The position numbers were made by a program, and so were the translations under genes. 64,000 bases of DNA from Osedax fenrisi. Lineage: Eukaryota; Annelida; Polychaeta; Sabellida; Siboglinidae. The stretch lies in assembly GCA_964019155.1 (NCBI GenBank), contig OZ025244.1, positions 23,348,021-23,412,020 on the forward strand, written 5' to 3'. Every line of letters begins with the position of its first letter. Positions within the stretch are counted from its first letter, which is position 1. Under the pieces are notes generated by a model, which saw only the letters and a list, made by a program, of their open reading frames with translations, ran no database searches and had not been told where the DNA came from. Below, piece by piece: positions 50,430-62,686 of this stretch.

Positions 50430-52140
50430 ATGTTGTTATATTCAATTATGCACGCTCTCTTCGCAATAAAATCCCTTCTGTAATTTCCCTCATGACTGAT
50501 CATGACCTCGACATCCTCTTCATCACAGAAACATGGCTATCTCCCCAGGATTCTCCTCAAATTGCTGGTTTTAACATTCCCCCCTACAGTTTCATTCACA
50601 ACCCTCGCGACTCTCACCATCCCGGTGGCGGCACCGGACTACTTTATAAATATTCTCTAATTATCTCCAATATTTCCTACAATTCGTTCTCCCGTTCTGA
50701 AGTCCTCAGCTACGCCATCAGCTCGCATTTCTCTCACATATAGGTATACCTTCAATATTTCCCTTTTATACCTCCCTACCTCTCCCAACATCAATTCATT
50801 CCTTGATGAATTTAGCATGTGTCTACAAAAAGCAGTCATAACCTCTATCCTTAAAAAACCCCACCTTAATTCTCTGTCTCCCTCCAACTACCGAACCATC
50901 TCTAACCTCTCAATTCACTCTAAGATACTCGTCCTCCTTGACATGTCTTCTGCCTTAGTAACCCTTGACCACACGTCTTCATCTACCGACTTTCAACCAT
51001 TGGCATTACTGGCATCGCCCTCAATTGGTTCACCTCTTACATTTCCAATCGTTCTTCCACTGTTAGGATAAACTCACACTAATCTCCCCCCGCTCTATCA
51101 CCTATGGTATTCCCCATAGTTCTGTTCTTGGTCCTCTCCTTTTTAACATTTACCTCCTCCCCATGTTTCAAATATTTACCGACTAACCCGGACATTTCCT
51201 TTCATACCTACGCCAATGACCTTCAACTCTACCTCAACTGATCGATTCCCCAACTCATGCCCCTAACCGACACTCCTCCTGAATCAACTCCATACACCAA
51301 TGACGTACTTCCAACTCCCTTAAACTTAATCCCACCAAAACTGAATCTATATTTCTCCACTTACCCCTACGTTCCTTCACCCTCCCTGAACCACCTCCCA
51401 CCTTACTAAACATGACTATCCTCCCCTATTCTAAACATGTTCGTAACCTTGGCCTATACATCGACTCCAATATTTCCCTTAATACTCACATTGCCCACAT
51501 GCACACATCCATCCACTACCACCTACAGGGCTTACGCCTAATTCGATGTTCCATTCCCTTCCCCATTACTGTTACCATCGCCTCCTCCTATATACTCCCC
51601 TTATTCGACTATTGTAACAAGTTGTTACTAACAACCTACTATTAAATATCCTCGCCAACAAACTAATTAAATTAAACTGCAAGGTCTTAAACATTCTGTA
51701 GTACGTTTCGTCCATCTACCTCCAGTCGTTCCTCTGATTCTATTACACCTCTCCTCAAACTACACTGGATCCCAGTCTCCTACCGTATTAAATAAAAACT
51801 TTCCCTGACAATCCACAAAGCCATACATCACAACTACCCCAACTACATTGCATCCCTTCTCCATCTACACACATCCACTACTCCAATACATACCCTATCC
51901 TCCAATACCTTTCCCCTTACTACACCCCACCTACACAACCTCCACTCCTCCCATATACGCTAATTTGCCCTATCTGCCCCTTATCATTGGAACTCCCTAC
52001 CCTACCACCTTCGAACAATGACATCAACCTCCTCCTTCTAACGTCATCTAAAGACATACTATTTATCCCATACTATTTATCCATATCCCCCCCAACACAA
52101 TAATCTCTCCCACGGACGGCCGATGCTCACGCACAGCCTA
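50430..52140 (+). mobile_element. CR1/L2-like non-LTR remnant with internal deletions
   Basis: Readable parts: endonuclease start NYARSLRNK...ILFITETWLS (50443-50545) and PGGGTGLLY; then a deletion to RT CLQKAVITSILKKPHLNSLSPSNYRTIS near 50817; a second deletion to LLDMSSALVTLDH near 50935; SSVLGPLLFNIYLLP near 51118-51160; and C-terminal HVRNLGLYIDSN near 51427. Stops and frameshifts occur throughout. The sense strand is unusually C-rich. It is old and inactive, and begins just beyond the inverted-repeat element upstream of tubulin. Confidence 0.75.
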
Positions 52141-52330
52141 GTCCTAAAACCAAAAAAAGTAAAAAGTTAGTAAAGTATCATAAAAAGAATATGATTAATA
52201 AACATAACATTGTAATCATTGTTAATATAATTAAACTGGTGTAATATCATACTATAATATTTTAATCGTATACATAATTTATCAATTTACAAAGTGATAC
52301 TATTATAAACTGTTATTCGTACTTATTTTA

Positions 52331-53315
52331 TAGGTTACGATATACATTGTTAATTGGTAAAGAATTTACAAAAAAAACTGGTGATAGACAAAGATGTCTA
52401 CTCTCACCAACTCTGTTAATCTCTTTTTGGATGATATAATGCAAAACGCACTTTGCTGTCATAATGGAATAATTAAAATGAATGGAAGACTAATTACTAA
52501 CCTAAGGTTTGCTGATGATATTGACAGTCTTGCTGGTTCGGAAGATGAAATGATATATCTAGCAAATAAAATATCAGAGGCAGCAAGTCAATTTGGTACG
52601 GAAATAAATCCAACTAAAACCAAATTGATGTTAAATGATAATACCTGCAACCCAAATATCATAATCCAGAACGAAAATAGTAAGACAGTTAACCACTTCA
52701 AATATCTAGGATCAATAATTGATGAACAAGGTTCCAGAAAAGAAATACTAGCTAGAGCAGCACAGGTAAATCAAGTATGCAGCAACCTGAAAGTAATATG
52801 GAATGACAGACACATTAGACTGGGATATAAGCTAAGGCTTATGAACTCTTTAGTAACGTCAATCTTTCTATATGCATATGAAACATGGACGATAATGGTT
52901 GAACTAGAAACTAGGATAAGAACATTTTAAACAAAGAACTTCTGCAAATTACTCGGTGTTACATATAAGGACAGAATAACAAATGACGAAATCAGAGCCA
53001 GGATATCGCAAGCTGGGCGCTATACATACTTACTAACAATCGTTAAACGATGAAAATTAACATGGTATGGTCATGTGACACGGTCAGAAGGACTTGCCAA
53101 ATTATCCTACAAGGAAATGTAGAAGGACGGAGACGGTGTGGTCGACCTAAAAATATGTGGTTCGACAAAATCAAAGAATGGACGTACAAAAGTTTGGGAG
53201 AAACCCAACGGATGGCCCACAACAGGAAGGAATGGAAAATATTTGTTATGAAGAAGACGCGCCCCCACGCCGTGGGTCCCACGTCTACCAACGCTAAGGG
53301 ACCAATGTTACAAGG
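52331..53315 (+). mobile_element. RTE-like retrotransposon remnant: RT second half and C-terminus
   Basis: It begins with KTGDRQRCLLSPT (frameshifted), then 52394-52930: NLFLDDIMQNAL, the catalytic RFADDIDSLAGSEDEM near 52505-52550, TKTKLMLND, HFKYLGSIIDEQG and ETWTI. After a stop it continues with KLLGVTYKDRITNDEIRARIS, KLTWYGHVTRSEGLAK and GRRRCGRPKNMWFDKIKEW (53055-53190). These C-terminal motifs are typical of a widespread animal RTE-like EN/RT protein. The 5' half is absent. Confidence 0.75.
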
Positions 53316-54020
53316 TTACACATTGTTGGAGGGTTTAGATAGGGAGAATTGGGCATATATTTACTACCTAACTTATATCTTCTCTAACCAATAAGTGTTA
53401 TATAGTTTAGCACTCTTCTTTCTCCTAACTGCCATTGTCGGCTCCTCGTGCCACTTCCTGGTAACTACTTCAGCAAGTGGATTAAGATAATTTATGAGGA
53501 TACATGCACTGGATTATTAGCGAAGGAATTACTAGATAATCAACGGTTAAGAGCTGATAAATTTAATATGGTGTCAAAGGTCAAGTTCACAGAATATATA
53601 TTATTTACTACCTACAGAATAGTAACTGATATGTAAAGTTTGGAGAGGAGATAGGTGCCGTAAAACGTAATTAAGGCAACATAAATAATACATGTCTCAC
53701 AATATACATTCCATAATTCAGAGTTCATAAATCAGAATTCATAATTCCATAATTCGAGGCCAGGATTATCAATGACCGGCGGTTGTCAACCGCGCATACG
53801 ATGAATTTTTCCAGGATGGATATGTTAAATTAGACACTGGATTAAATACAATATTGACAAAGACGATAACGATAATAACGATATAAAATGGAGCATTAAT
53901 GAAGATAATTAAACTTCCATCAAGTGTCACGACCATAGGTATATGGAACACTTTGAGTAGTAAGCAAAATTCATGAATTAACGAGTGAGCTAAATCACTA
54001 TACAATAGGATATTATTTGT
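53316..54020. other. Spacer between RTE remnants
   Basis: A short open stretch at 53448-53636 (FSKWIKIIYEDTC) faintly resembles an RT segment but is too short and diverged to call. Otherwise AT-rich without a gene. Confidence 0.4.
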
Positions 54021-55925
54021 TTGGTAGAAATAAGGTGGATAAACGCTGGTGACCTTCATACTGACGAAGGTTATAAGGTAGTTTATAGTGGACAGCAAAA
54101 ATACCATCAACAGGGGGTGGGTTTTGTTGTGAGGAAGGAGCTGACTTCAGCTATTCTAAACTATACAGCAGTCTCTAACAGAATAATATCATCAAGGATA
54201 GCATCCCATCCAATTAATATGACAATAATACAAATTTATGCTCCAAACAGTGACTACGAAGATGAATTAATTGAAGAATTTTATGAAAGAAATAGAGGTG
54301 ACCATTTAAAAAGTACATAATAAAGAGAATTATTATTCAAGATGATTGAAATGCAGTCGTAGAGACTCAATGATAATTAGAGAATCTGGTAAACAGCTTT
54401 TAACTACGCAAATATAAACAAAGAGGTAATAGCCTTCTTGAATGTTGTACAAAGAACAATTTAATGCTTGAAAATACACTACACCTACCAAAAAACTCAC
54501 GAAAATAAATCCTATATGTCTAACTAATAATAATATTTACTCCATTTTAACGCCGCATTGGTGAAAATCAATTATACATAAAATTACAACTAGGACTTAT
54601 CCGGGAGCAGATATCAATAGTGCTCATTATTTAGTATTGTGTAATATAAAGTTAAAGCTACGAACACAGAAAAAGATAACTAATAGTAGAATAAGAGTTG
54701 ACGTAGAAAAGTTAAAGAATAAATAAATTAGCAAACTGTAGAAGAATACATACATATACATAATATAATACGTATAAGTATGGAAAAATCTAGAGATCGT
54801 CAAAGAGAACTCTTCATGTGCTTCATTGACTACAAAAAGGAATTCGACTATGTAGATCATCAAATACTATGGTGCACTATCAAAGACATGGGAGTACCCG
54901 AGCATATGATAGTAGTGCTGATAAATATATACACAAATCAAGAATCGACTGTAATGATAGAGTATGGTAAAACAAGCAACATCTCTATTGGTAAAGGAGT
55001 ACGGCGAGGATGCATTATATCTCCATTAATGGAATAGCAATTGCTATTCAATATTTATATAGAAAGAATAATGCGATATGTCTTGGAAAAGTAGGATAAA
55101 GGCATTAGTATAGGTGGAAGGAAAGTTACAAACCTTAGATATGCTGACGACACTACATTGATAGCAGGAACAAAAGATGATCTCACAGAACTAATTAAAA
55201 ATTCAAAAGAGCAAGCGAAGAAGCCGGATTATATTTAAATGTCAAGAAAACAAAGGTGATGACTACAGGTAAATTGGACCATGTAATAGTAGATTATAAC
55301 ACTATCGAAATCGTTGATAAATTTATCTTCCTGGGAGTACTAATTACAAATGATAGAGTTACCGATAAGGAGCTGCGAAGAAGACTGGTAATGGGAAAAT
55401 GTGCCATGGGAAGTCTGAAACGTATATTCAAATACAGAGGCATTAGACTAACGGCAAAAATAATGATTGTTCAAACACTGGTATTTCAAATTATCCTTTA
55501 TGGAGCAGAAACCTGGACTATCAAAAAGGCAGATAGGAAAACAATTGATGATTTTGAACTATGGTACTGGAGGAAACTGCTCGGAGTTACATACTTAGAT
55601 AGGAAGAGAAATACTGTGATAATTGACATTATACAACTTAAAAGAACGCTCGAATCCAGAATTGTCAAGACTGTTCTATCTTTTTTCGGACACGTTGTTA
55701 GATCAGATATGATGGAATTGCAAATGATGCTAGGAAGAATGGAAGGTCGGCGAGGAAGAGGCAGACCACTTTGTACTTGGGTAGACAATATACAAAAATA
55801 TCTCTCTAAAGATATTATGAATCTCCGACTAGATGCTAGAGACAGATCGTGATGGAGAATAGCTACCGTGGACATCGCCAGGGGTCGGTTTCGACTCGAC
55901 GGCACAAGGTAACAAGATTAAGTAT
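54021..55925 (+). mobile_element. RTE-like retrotransposon remnant: endonuclease, RT and C-terminus
   Basis: The endonuclease (like the CFDP2-related EN of RTE elements) is readable from 54021: GVGFVVRKEL, RIASHPINMTIIQIYAPNSDYEDE, then in shifted frames QDD.NAVV, NNLMLENT and PGADINSAHYLVLCNIKLKL to about 54660. After a deletion the RT resumes at 54780 with CFIDYKKEFDYVDHQILW, GVRRGCIISP and LRYADDTTLIAGTKDDL near 55140. The C-terminal part 55256-55852 is open (FLGVLITNDR, YGAETWTIKKADRK, RKLLGVTYLDRKRN, GRRGRGRPLCTWVDNI), and a TGA replaces a Trp codon near 55850, followed by DIARGRFRLDGTR. Inactive. Confidence 0.8.
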
Positions 55926-56540
55926 TAAAGCAGAAAAGAATGAATGGTTAAGCTTACAGTGCAATTCAATTGCTATATAGTTTAAAAGGGGAATACGTTG
56001 CAGCATTCAATGCGATAAAGTAAATCAATAATTCGAAACCCAGAAAAATGATAAGCATAAATGATAAAAATAATATACGGTTTTTGATGATAATTTCATA
56101 ATAAAAATATGGACAGAGTTTTGCAAATTGCTTTATAAATTAAGAAATTGTTGTAGAAATTATAGAAATTAATTATGATTAGGATAAATTTCCAAAAAAA
56201 AACAATCCCGTATGAGATGAAACAGCCGCTGCAAATAATGAAGTCAGAAGTTAAAAATGAAATACATTGTCCGAAGAATGATGAATCACCGAGAATCGAT
56301 AATGAGTCAAGCGAACTTATTAAATAAGGTGGACATGCAGTATACTGAATGTCCACCTTATTTAATAACTGAGTTATAACTGAGTTGTTTATTAAACTCT
56401 ATCACACAATCTCGATTAAACACAATGGCCAAAACATGGACTACTTCATTGATTATACGGTATAATTTATACCTATAGGTATATATACCAATGAAAGCCA
56501 ACCTCAAATAGTGTACAAACTATCATACTATTAGTCTCAT
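55926..56540. other. Spacer
   Basis: No gene. There is an inverted repeat near 56315-56365 (TTATTAAATAAGGTGGACAT against ATGTCCACCTTATTTAATAA), which forms a perfect hairpin. Confidence 0.6.
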
Positions 56541-57790
56541 AAGGTACTAGAGAAAAATCCTACTAAGAATTATTTTGTATCAGTTTACCCCCCAAGTGGA
56601 ACATACTGTGACTGAGAAATAGGCAGGCTTTAGGACAAATCGAAGTATCATCGAATATATTCTAAACTGTAGATTACTAATGAAGAAACATATTGATCAA
56701 CAAAAGCAACGCTATCACAATTTCATTGATTTAAAAAAACTTTTGATAGAATATGACATGATGGTATGGAATGTCATGATGAATATGGGTATAAACATCG
56801 AGCTGATCAACATAATAAAATCATTATATTATTCTACAATAAGCTATATTATATTGACTAAAAAAGTGGTCTTCCCTTTCCAATGATTATAGGTTTAAGA
56901 TTGGGTTTCCTATTATCTCCAGTACTATTTAATATATTTCTAGAAATAATAATGCAAGACACGCTAGAAAATCATCAGTTCACAATATAAATAGGAGGAA
57001 TATCAATTTCATACCTACAATTAGCTGATGATATCGATCTTCTAACTGGCTTTGAAAATTAAATAAAAGCGTATACAGACTCTTTAGGAAAATATTATGC
57101 AACATATTATATGGAAATATGTTACGAAAAGAGAAAAATAATAATAAACGGTTATATATACAGATCAAACATCACTTTATATGGAGAGCAGCTCGAGAAT
57201 GACAACAAATACAAATATATTGGCGGGATACTAAATGAAAACGGAACGCATAATAAATTATACTAATTAGACTTCCATAGCAACTGCAGCAATGGTGATA
57301 TTGAAGACGATTCGTCAATCTAGAGACATTGAATTCAATCTCATGTACAGTTTCTATAAATTATTAGTACCATCTATATTACTATATGGCTGTGAATCCT
57401 GGACCCAGTTGGAAGGATATAAAAAAGATACGCGCATTCGAATCGAAAGCCCATATATGGGAGTATATATATAGAAGACTCATAAATATCACATACAAAC
57501 AAAGACAAACTAATATTTATGTATCCACCGAAATAAGAAAGAAAAATTACACTGTTTGGGCATATCTCTAGACATAATCGCTCTCTAATATAATATTGCA
57601 AAGTTCAGTCGAAGGCAGTAGAAATAGAGGCCGACCAAAGAGAAACTGGATGGATGAAATATTATACTAGTCTAATCTCCCCTTGGGCGAAATCCTAAAT
57701 AAGACTGCTGATCATGAAGAATGGAGTAGGTTATGTTCGTCGATATCATGTGCTTCCACTTACTAAGACGACACCTTCGTGTCACTAAGT
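56541..57790 (+). mobile_element. RTE-like retrotransposon remnant, strongly decayed
   Basis: RT pieces in several frames: LYQFTP then EKQAGFRTNRSIIEYILNCRLLMKK near 56580-56690, YHNFIDLKK near 56722, LLSPVLFNIFLE near 56910, LQLADDIDLLTG near 57015-57050 (catalytic Phe/Tyr replaced by Leu), LLYGCESWTQLE near 57375-57410, and GRPKRNWMDEI near 57630. The 3' end (TADHEEW, LCSSIS, then CACTAAGTAA) matches the scrap at 28325-28435. Multiple stops; inactive. Confidence 0.75.
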
Positions 57791-57799
57791 AAATAACAC

Positions 57800-58130
57800 T
57801 TATTAGAGATTGAAAACTATTAATGCAACAACTATTCGTAGGTATTGCTAATTTGGTATATTGTTTATTAACCTAACTTCGTATATAATTATAACTATCA
57901 TCCGAAATTGATGGAAATGTATAAATTAATATTTTAATTATAATAACTGCACTACGGTATTAGGTTTCGATATTAGGTATTCATATATATATATATATAT
58001 ATACCCAGTAACCAAAGTTCGTAATCAGATCACAATCCAGAAATAATTCTGATGACTATCAGGTAATATTAAGATCACAGATTTCACTTCGATTACAATC
58101 ATTGATATTCATAAAGTAGTTTACATTTTG
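57800..58130. other. Spacer with a dispersed repeat fragment
   Basis: About 58006-58075 contains CCCAGTAACCAAAG, GTAATCAGATCACAATCCAG and CTGATGACTATCAGG, which resemble pieces beside the 8.75-kb retroelement (near 11685-11700 and 11820). Probably part of an older repeat family. No gene. Confidence 0.5.
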
Positions 58131-58841
58131 ATGTTTATTTCTGGATGTTAATGTTCGGTTGGCAGTTTTCATCATTTAGCATTACTTTCGTTTTATCAAA
58201 ATGTATGTACATGCCAAGGATACTCGCTGCGATAGATATTGCGTTTGCTAGGTTTCTAAGTTTGTCAGTGAGACTGTTGATATCGTCTGTAAATCTTATA
58301 TCTCGTTCTTTTCTCCATTTATATTGATAGTTCAATCGTTATTTTCTAGTGCATAATTCATTATATATTAAAGAGAGTATGTGGAGAAATAAACATCCTC
58401 TCAATCCAGTTTTAGTAGGAAACTAGCCTCAAATATTTCCTTTTCTTATTACTATTTGTATTATCATAGATATGTCGGATAATATTAATACGCTTGTTGA
58501 ATTTCGTATTGACAAAAATATAGTTTCTTTCCATACTCTATCAAACACCTTTTAAAATCTAGGAAAATATAATATAATTTCCTTGTTACAAGCGATATTT
58601 TTCAATAAGGAGACTCGGGTTAAAACTGCGTTCTATCGTACTTTTATCTCTTCAATTCCCACTTGTTCATCGGAAATGATACGTTTAGATTATGATTGGA
58701 GTCAGTTTTTAATAATATTTAGAATTACCTTACTGGCGTGGTTAATCAGACGTATAGTACGATAGTTGTTACATTTCTGTAAATTAACTTTCTTTGGGAG
58801 GGTTATTATGAGATATGTTATACATATTGATGGCCTATATA

Positions 58842-58993
58842 TAGGGGCGCTGGAACGATTTTGTATGTAGGTGGGACCAACCAATCAAAATAAATGTTGT
58901 GGTAAAAGTGGGGGGGGGGACAAATACATAGGAGGTCCCCTTAGATTAAAGTGGGGGGACATATCCCCCGTCCCCCCTGTTGTAGCGCCCCTA
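58842..58993 (+). mobile_element. hAT-type MITE, family TAGGGGCGCTG, copy 5, nested in the RTE remnant
   Basis: 152 bp, TAGGGGCGCTGGAACG to TTGTAGCGCCCCTA. CCTATATA flanks both sides (58834-58841 and 58994-59001), a perfect 8-bp duplication. It interrupts the minus-strand RT between ICAQIWK and LIITLPKK, so it is younger than that retroelement. Confidence 0.92.
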
Positions 58994-59252
58994 CCTATAT
59001 ATAGTTACTTATTTCCAGATTTGTGCGCATATATTATGCAGTACATTGAATATGTAATCAGCACCATTAATTATAAGTGGATATGCTATGTTATTCACAC
59101 AAGAAGCGGTGCCTTATTTCATTGACTTTATTGATATTTCTACTTCATCTCGAAGTAGGCTTTCATCTTTAGATACGTCCTCTTCTTCGTCTATTTGTTG
59201 ATCGATTAGTATACTAGAATCTACTATACTCTCAAAGTTGCATATATATAGG

Positions 59253-60306
59253 CAGAGCTGGGCAGTATCGCCGATACAGTATCTATTAAGGCAATAAATC
59301 AGTATCGTAGATACATTTATATTTGTATTTGTATATATTATAAAAATTACAAAAGTATTTGTAATCGTATCTATTAGTCATAAATAGTATCTACGATACG
59401 TATCTACTAAGACAATTATTTAAAAAGATACATTTTATTAAATAATATAACATTTGGTCATTATATTTATTTTATATCAATATTTTATAATATCATTTTA
59501 TAAATTAATTTTAATATATATACATTATATATATATATATATATTTTGTAATAAAATATCTTTTGTAAATATTGAAATTAATTCATTGTTAAAAATTATG
59601 ATATATCAATTGTAGTGATTTATTCTCAAAAACCATTATATATATTTATTGAAAACAAAGACATTATTTTGATAATATATTTTGTATAATAATTGATTTA
59701 TTATTCAAAATTATATATTATATAGAAAAAGATAAAAAAGATAAAATAATTTTAATAAATATGATAATTCTAAATAATAATAATTAATAATATATTAATA
59801 ATTAATTTTTTGAATATTTGATAATTTACTATATTCATGTTTAACATTCGAAAGTTAATGTCGCTGAATATATTTAGTTTAAAAATAGTTTATTGTAATA
59901 ATGTATATTTCTCTATAGTCTGTAATGGCTCATAGTATAATTTAAGATGAAATAAACGCTGGTACACTAAAATATTCATCGTGGACATCATTAAATGTCA
60001 ATAAATATCAACAAATGTATTCTAGATCATCTATTGAAGAACACGTTATAAGGTGTAAATATTTAATATGTCATTTTAAAGGAGGTATCCCACTAGCAGT
60101 ATTTCCGGAAATAATGTCCTGAAATATTTTTAGAAAGTTATTTTCTAGCAAGTTAACTACAATTTTAGTGGGTTACCTCTTACTTTCCGGTAACTTTCTA
60201 AAAATGATTTTTTTTAAAGTAATTGTAGTAGTATCTATTATAAGAAAAAAGTGTGTAATTGTAATTGTATCTATTATACATTTTTTGAGTATCGTGCCCA
60301 GCTCTG
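59253..60306. mobile_element. Non-autonomous hAT element, 1,054 bp, nested in the RTE remnant
   Basis: Termini CAGAGCTGGGCAGTATC and, inverted, CAGAGCTGGGCACGATACTC, fitting the hAT YARNG end rule. TATATAGG is present on both sides (59245-59252 and 60307-60314), a perfect 8-bp duplication. Subterminal GTATCTATTA repeats occur near both ends (59280, 59367, 60228 and 60268), as expected for transposase binding sites. The interior is AT-rich without a transposase ORF and holds a hairpin-like segment at about 60080-60205 (GAGGTATCCCACTA against TAGTGGGTTACCTC). It must have been mobilised in trans. Confidence 0.92.
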
Positions 60307-60655
60307 TATATAGGTAATACACATAGTTATAACTGCAGTATTAGGTTCATATTCTGATAATGTATTTTCTTCGGTAAGATATGTCATTACTACATTGTAT
60401 AATATTGTTATTTCATTATTTATTCTTCGTGAGAGCCTTTACGATATGGTATTATTTCTTGAATAATTACTGGCAAATGAGTTTTCAATATCTTGGCATT
60501 GGTCCTCTATCAATTGCATGTAATTCTTTATACTCTTATTTATAATTTTATAATCATTTTTGAATTGTATACGTTTTAATTTTAAAGTCATTATCTTATC
60601 ACATAAATGTAGTAGTTCATCTGTTATCCATGGCTGTTTTTACTTCTATTATATT

Positions 60656-62137
60656 CTACAATTTATATAGCAAGTGTGTGTGTCTTTATATATATATAAT
60701 TATAAATTCTCTGATAACCATTTAATTCCTTGTATAGAATATATTTTAATTGACGAGAAAGTGAAATAATCGCCATACAACTGTTTTTATGTGTTATATG
60801 CGTCTATATGTCATATGTGCGTCAGTGTGTCATCTGTAATCATAGCACTGATAACCAGATTTTAAATAAGTACGTTTTTTCTAAAGATTTATCCAAATAT
60901 ATATATCCATAGATTGTAGGAACTAAAATGTGTTACTCTAACTATATATATATATATACCTAATTAATCAACGTGGTTAGGCATAACTTGTTTTCATAGG
61001 TGGCAGTAGTGTCACTCATTGAAATTAGTATATTAATCCCCTAGTAATGTCTGAATTATAATTCAAAATTTAAAAATTACAAACTATATTTTAAATTAAT
61101 AATCGAAATACGTCTCTTTTTTATTTAATGAGGTACATTTAAATTTAAAAATGTATTTTATTGAAACAAAATATAATCGTAACGAAAGCTTATTTTTGTG
61201 AAATGAATACTAATATAATCGAAGTGTATAATTTAATTTTACATTTAAATGTGAAATACGAAATTCACTATATATAGTATAGATATATATATAGTTAATC
61301 TATATTAGACACGATATTGTAAATGTTCGCCGATTCGCATAGATTTCTTTCGGAAATTATTTTATATTTCTACGTTACAACCTACGATATACAAATATAT
61401 ACTCTAGTGTATATGTATATAGCCCCTATACCGTAACCAAAACACGGGTTGGGGGGTATATTCGATACAGGCGATTTGTAGCGAGCTATTCCTAGTAGTC
61501 GAGTACTATGGTTACGGTACCGTGTCGTGTTATTGATGGTGTTGTAAAGCGAGTACTCGAAAGTATCGATCGATTCGGTTAGGGTCGTCACGTGTGATTC
61601 CTGCAGGAATGTGGCGGTATACTGAATACCGTAACAATGGACGATCCCGCGTATCAAAGTATTAACATAATTATCGGGCAGCGACGCTAAGCCGGGTGAT
61701 TCGTTTGATTGATGGGCGATGGGTTACGCCAGGGTTATGCACATCAATAAAGTATAGTATACTATAGTATAGTATATCATAATCAACATATAACCAGATA
61801 ACCTATAGTTTAAAAACAAAATTCGTTGAGTATACTCAATACATTTTGTGGACATTTTGGATGACAACGAGGATGGCGATAATATACCTATTACAGGTAT
61901 ACCTATTACACATAGTGAATATATGTTGTATACTCTTCTCGAATACGAACGTATGCGTATTATTTCACGGTACGCGAGTAGGTATGTCCCACACACACAT
62001 GTTCTATTGCGTACTATTAATGATATATAAACTTACATCAATAAATAATCTCGATTTATACATTTGTATTATATAAAAATGGGTCCCATGTACATTTAAA
62101 TGTATTTAAAACCTACAAATATAATAGTATGCTATAG

Positions 62138-62206
<69 letters not shown>

Positions 62207-62352
62207 GATAACAATTTGTTAATCGTTAATATATAATTATAATACCATTATTTATGATTAGTCTGAATATTTAAAATAATATAGATATAGATAAGCCACT
62301 AATACATATATCGTATTTCTTTACATTCTATATTCTGCTATCTACATTATCT

Positions 62353-62403
<51 letters not shown>

Positions 62404-62429
62404 ATTGTTATTTTAATTTTATATGAGAC
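60656..62429. other. Spacer, partly less AT-rich
   Basis: No recognised gene. 61400-61730 is richer in GC and CpG than its surroundings and has minus-strand and plus-strand open frames of 60-91 codons of mixed composition without family resemblance. (TA)n runs lie at about 62150-62202 and 62359-62398; the latter touches the SINE tail. Confidence 0.5.
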
Positions 62430-62679
62430 CTTTCATCCAATTCAGAAACTTAGATGAAGTTTTCAATTATTACTATATGGATATAATGTCACTTTGAAAC
62501 CGCTCTCATTTTAAGGTATCCATGGTTTTAACGAGAGCCATGCATTTATGTATACGCAATTATATAAGATCACTTCTAAATATTATGTTAACCCCTATGG
62601 CAATGGTACGGAAGGTGCTTGAACCCACGTCCTACTGCTTGTGTGCCTGACGACTTATCCAATTGAGCTACACAGGCAG
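62430..62679 (-). mobile_element. tRNA-derived SINE, copy 2
   Basis: The minus-strand head CTGCCTGTGTAGCTCAATTGG (A box), GCACACAAGCAGTAG and B box GGTTCAAGCACC is followed by the same body as copy 1 (TAGAAGTGATCTTATATAATTG, AAAACCATGGAT, GAGAGCGGTTTCAAAG, ATCTAAGTTTCTG). The tail runs into AACAATAACAAT and a TA run at 62359-62429. Best-preserved copy of the family in the window. Confidence 0.82.
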
Positions 62680-62686
62680 TCACAAA

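Larger units (their letters stand above)
58135..60655 (-). mobile_element. RTE-like retrotransposon remnant split by two hAT elements
   Basis: Read on the minus strand: QPWITDELLHLCDKI and a 50-residue linker (60630-60440), then after the first hAT insertion DEVEISIKSMK...GADYIFNVLHNICAQIWK (59150-59010), then after the second insertion LIITLPKKVNLQKCNNYRTIRLI (58800-58725). Further on come RCLIEYGKKLYF near 58530 and RFTDDINSLTDKLRNLANAIS...KTKVMLND (58310-58160). The order matches the EN-RT linker, RT start and RT core of RTE-like proteins, and the pieces join where the two hAT elements are removed. Stops are present; inactive. The catalytic box reads FTDD instead of FADD. Confidence 0.8.

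Noticed and set aside
53448..53636. 62-codon frame with FSKWIKIIYEDTC, possibly an RT piece
   Set aside because: Too short and too diverged; no flanking RT motif in any frame.
55498..55905. 135-codon minus-strand frame
   Set aside because: Antisense shadow of the RTE C-terminal region on the plus strand.
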